Of a DNA stretch of 24,048 nt, positions 22,743 through 24,048 are shown one piece after another; positions within the stretch are counted from its first letter, which is position 1; each line of letters begins with the position of its first letter. The stretch comes from JBOGJI01 sp050747865 (lineage in GTDB: Bacteria; Acidobacteriota; Thermoanaerobaculia; Multivoradales; JAHEKO01), in NCBI GenBank assembly GCA_050747865.1, contig JBOGJI010000281.1:1-24048 (forward strand), written 5' to 3'. A program made the translations under genes and the position numbers. Below the pieces are notes generated by a model that worked only from the letters and a program-made list of their open reading frames with translations, was not told where the DNA came from and did not search any database.

Positions 22743-24048
22743 ATGGCAAGCAGAATCCGGCAACACGCAGCTCTGAGCGCGCTGGGAATGGCGCTCGCCG
22801 CGGGCGCGGCGTGGGCGCAGGGGGGCGGCGTCAACGTCGAAAAGTACGTCGCCATCGGCGACAGCCTCACCGCCGCCTTCTCCAGCGGCGGCCTGTCGAT
22901 CGAACAGCAGGCCGACAGCTATCCGGCGCTGCTCCACCGCGCCTTCCAGGGCGTCGGCGGACCGACCGCGGATTTTGAGCAGCCCCTGGTGAGCGTGCCC
23001 GGGCTGCCCGCACAACTCTCGCTGCAAGGGCTCTTCCCCACAGTGATCGCCCCGCGCTCGAATCAGTCGGGGCAACCGCTCAACCTCGGCCTGCAGCGCC
23101 CCTACGACAACCTCGGCGTGCCCGGAGCCCGCATGCACGACGTCGCCGCAACGGTGACGAATGAGAGCAACCCACTGTTTGATCTGGTCCTCCGCGGCGC
23201 GGGCACCGCCCTGCAACAGGCGCTGATCCAGCAACCAACCTTCGTCACCGTGCAGATCGGCAACAACGATGTTCTGGCCGCCGCGACCTCGGGAATCGTG
23301 ATCGACGGCGTCACACTGACTCCTGTCGCCTCGTTCGAAGCCGATCTCCAGTCCCTCGTCGGAGCGCTCGCCAGCAGCGGGGCGCAGATCGCGATTGCCA
23401 ACCTCCCCAACGTGACCACTGTCCCCTTCGTGACTACCATTCCCCCGATCGTCGTTGACGAGAGGGGACAGCCTGTGCTCGTCAACGGAGAGCCGGTTCC
23501 CCTCATAGGACCGGACGGCCCTCTCGGCCCGAACGACCACGTGCTCCTACCCGCAAGCAGTCAGGCACTTCGTTTCGGCATCGGGATCCCCCCGTTCATT
23601 CCAGGGGGTACCGGTCGACCCTTGCCCGACAACCTGGTGCTCGATGCCGTGGAGACCGGTATGGTTCAGAGTCGCGTGGCAGCCCTGAACGAGGCAATAG
23701 CAGCGGTAGCAGAGGAGCACGGCGCCGTCCTGGTCGACGTCAACGCCCTGTTCGACGGCATCGTGAACAATGGCCTCACCCTCGGAGGCATCGATTTCTC
23801 GGCCGACTTCCTGACCGGCGGCCTGTTCTCATACGACGGGGTCCACCCAACCCGTCTGGGCTACGGCGTCCTCGCCAACGCCTTCATCGAGGCCATCAAC
23901 CAGACATTCGACGTCGCCGTTCCCCTGGTCGACCTCGAACGCCTCGCCTTCGAGCCCCCCACGTCCGCCGCGGCCGCGGATGCCGGCGTCCACACCACCT
24001 CCGCCGACAACCGCTGGACGCCCTTCGTCTACAGCCGCGAGGCGTGGC
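22743..24048 (+). CDS. Secreted SGNH/GDSL-family hydrolase (3' end cut by window)
   Basis: This is an exported esterase/lipase-type SGNH hydrolase, 435 codons visible and still open at the window end. The signal peptide is about 1-25 (cut at AWA/Q). Block I is GDSL at 39-42 with nucleophile Ser41, the oxyanion Gly is expected near YDNLGVPGARMHD, block III is GNND at 173-176, and block V is DGVHP with Asp365 and His368. The inserted region at about 235-300 is longer than in small family members. GGGAGG precedes the ATG at 22743. The product could release fatty acids from lipids for the FadL-type channel encoded just upstream. Confidence 0.9.
   Translation, partial: MASRIRQHAALSALGMALAAGAAWAQGGGVNVEKYVAIGDSLTAAFSSGGLSIEQQADSYPALLHRAFQGVGGPTADFEQPLVSVPGLPAQLSLQGLFPTVIAPRSNQSGQPLNLGLQRPYDNLGVPGARMHDVAATVTNESNPLFDLVLRGAGTALQQALIQQPTFVTVQIGNNDVLAAATSGIVIDGVTLTPVASFEADLQSLVGALASSGAQIAIANLPNVTTVPFVTTIPPIVVDERGQPVLVNGEPVPLIGPDGPLGPNDHVLLPASSQALRFGIGIPPFIPGGTGRPLPDNLVLDAVETGMVQSRVAALNEAIAAVAEEHGAVLVDVNALFDGIVNNGLTLGGIDFSADFLTGGLFSYDGVHPTRLGYGVLANAFIEAINQTFDVAVPLVDLERLAFEPPTSAAAADAGVHTTSADNRWTPFVYSREAW

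Noticed and set aside
1..24048. CRISPR arrays, tRNA/rRNA genes, in-frame selenocysteine UGA codons
   Set aside because: I saw no regularly spaced repeats, no tRNA cloverleaf or rRNA signatures, and no gene that continues with clear homology past a UGA, despite selB being present.

Overview
The window is GC-rich bacterial DNA. It most likely comes from an Acidobacteriota member, possibly Thermoanaerobaculia-like, known only from a metagenome. Three things point there: an Oar-like TonB-dependent receptor with an N-terminal carboxypeptidase-regulatory-like domain, a protein of the 'VWFA-related Acidobacterial domain' type, and a second TonB receptor of similar build. This is inference from gene families; there is no rRNA gene in the window.

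Layout. 1-5250: an Oar-like TonB receptor and a VWFA-related secreted protein, both on the minus strand, with a terminator hairpin at 41-64. 5244-7260: a Uma2-family nuclease-like gene divergent from a complete moaB, then a DUF433/PIN-like (DUF5615) toxin-antitoxin-type pair. The pair is bounded on its far side by a second, decayed copy of the moaB 3' end and a 23-bp imperfect palindrome. 7264-12159: a small GlsB/YeaQ-type membrane protein (minus) and polA (plus), originally divergent neighbours and now split by a complete group II intron (about 7535-9451) with an intact reverse transcriptase/maturase. 12269-15069: a small secreted Cys/His protein and a ZnuD-like TonB receptor with two His/Glu-rich loops. 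20291-15072 (minus): a probable operon DUF4390 - NtrY-like histidine kinase - YqeY - SelB. 20351-21295: smpB facing a YbjN/CesT-like small protein. 21406-24048: a FadL-family outer-membrane channel followed by a secreted SGNH/GDSL hydrolase that runs off the window end.

How genes work together. The FadL channel and SGNH esterase look like one unit for releasing and importing hydrophobic acids. The small Cys/His protein and the ZnuD-like receptor look like a metal (zinc) uptake unit. DUF4390-NtrY is a known pairing, but the usual NtrX regulator is missing and translation genes follow instead. SelB implies that this organism uses selenocysteine.

Most interesting signals. (1) The intron's candidate EBS1 (AAGGAG) pairs 6/6 with IBS1 CTCCTT, which is the complement of the glsB Shine-Dalgarno, so the intron sits antisense immediately upstream of a ribosome-binding site. 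(2) A perfect 28-bp inverted repeat with a 34-nt loop lies inside the 5' coding region of selB and creates an N-terminal extension. (3) A 90% identical duplicate of the moaB 3' end flanks a toxin-antitoxin-type pair, as an integration scar would. (4) Seven genes carry a TACANT hexamer upstream of the start, three of them exactly 6 nt before the start codon, suggesting leaderless transcription.
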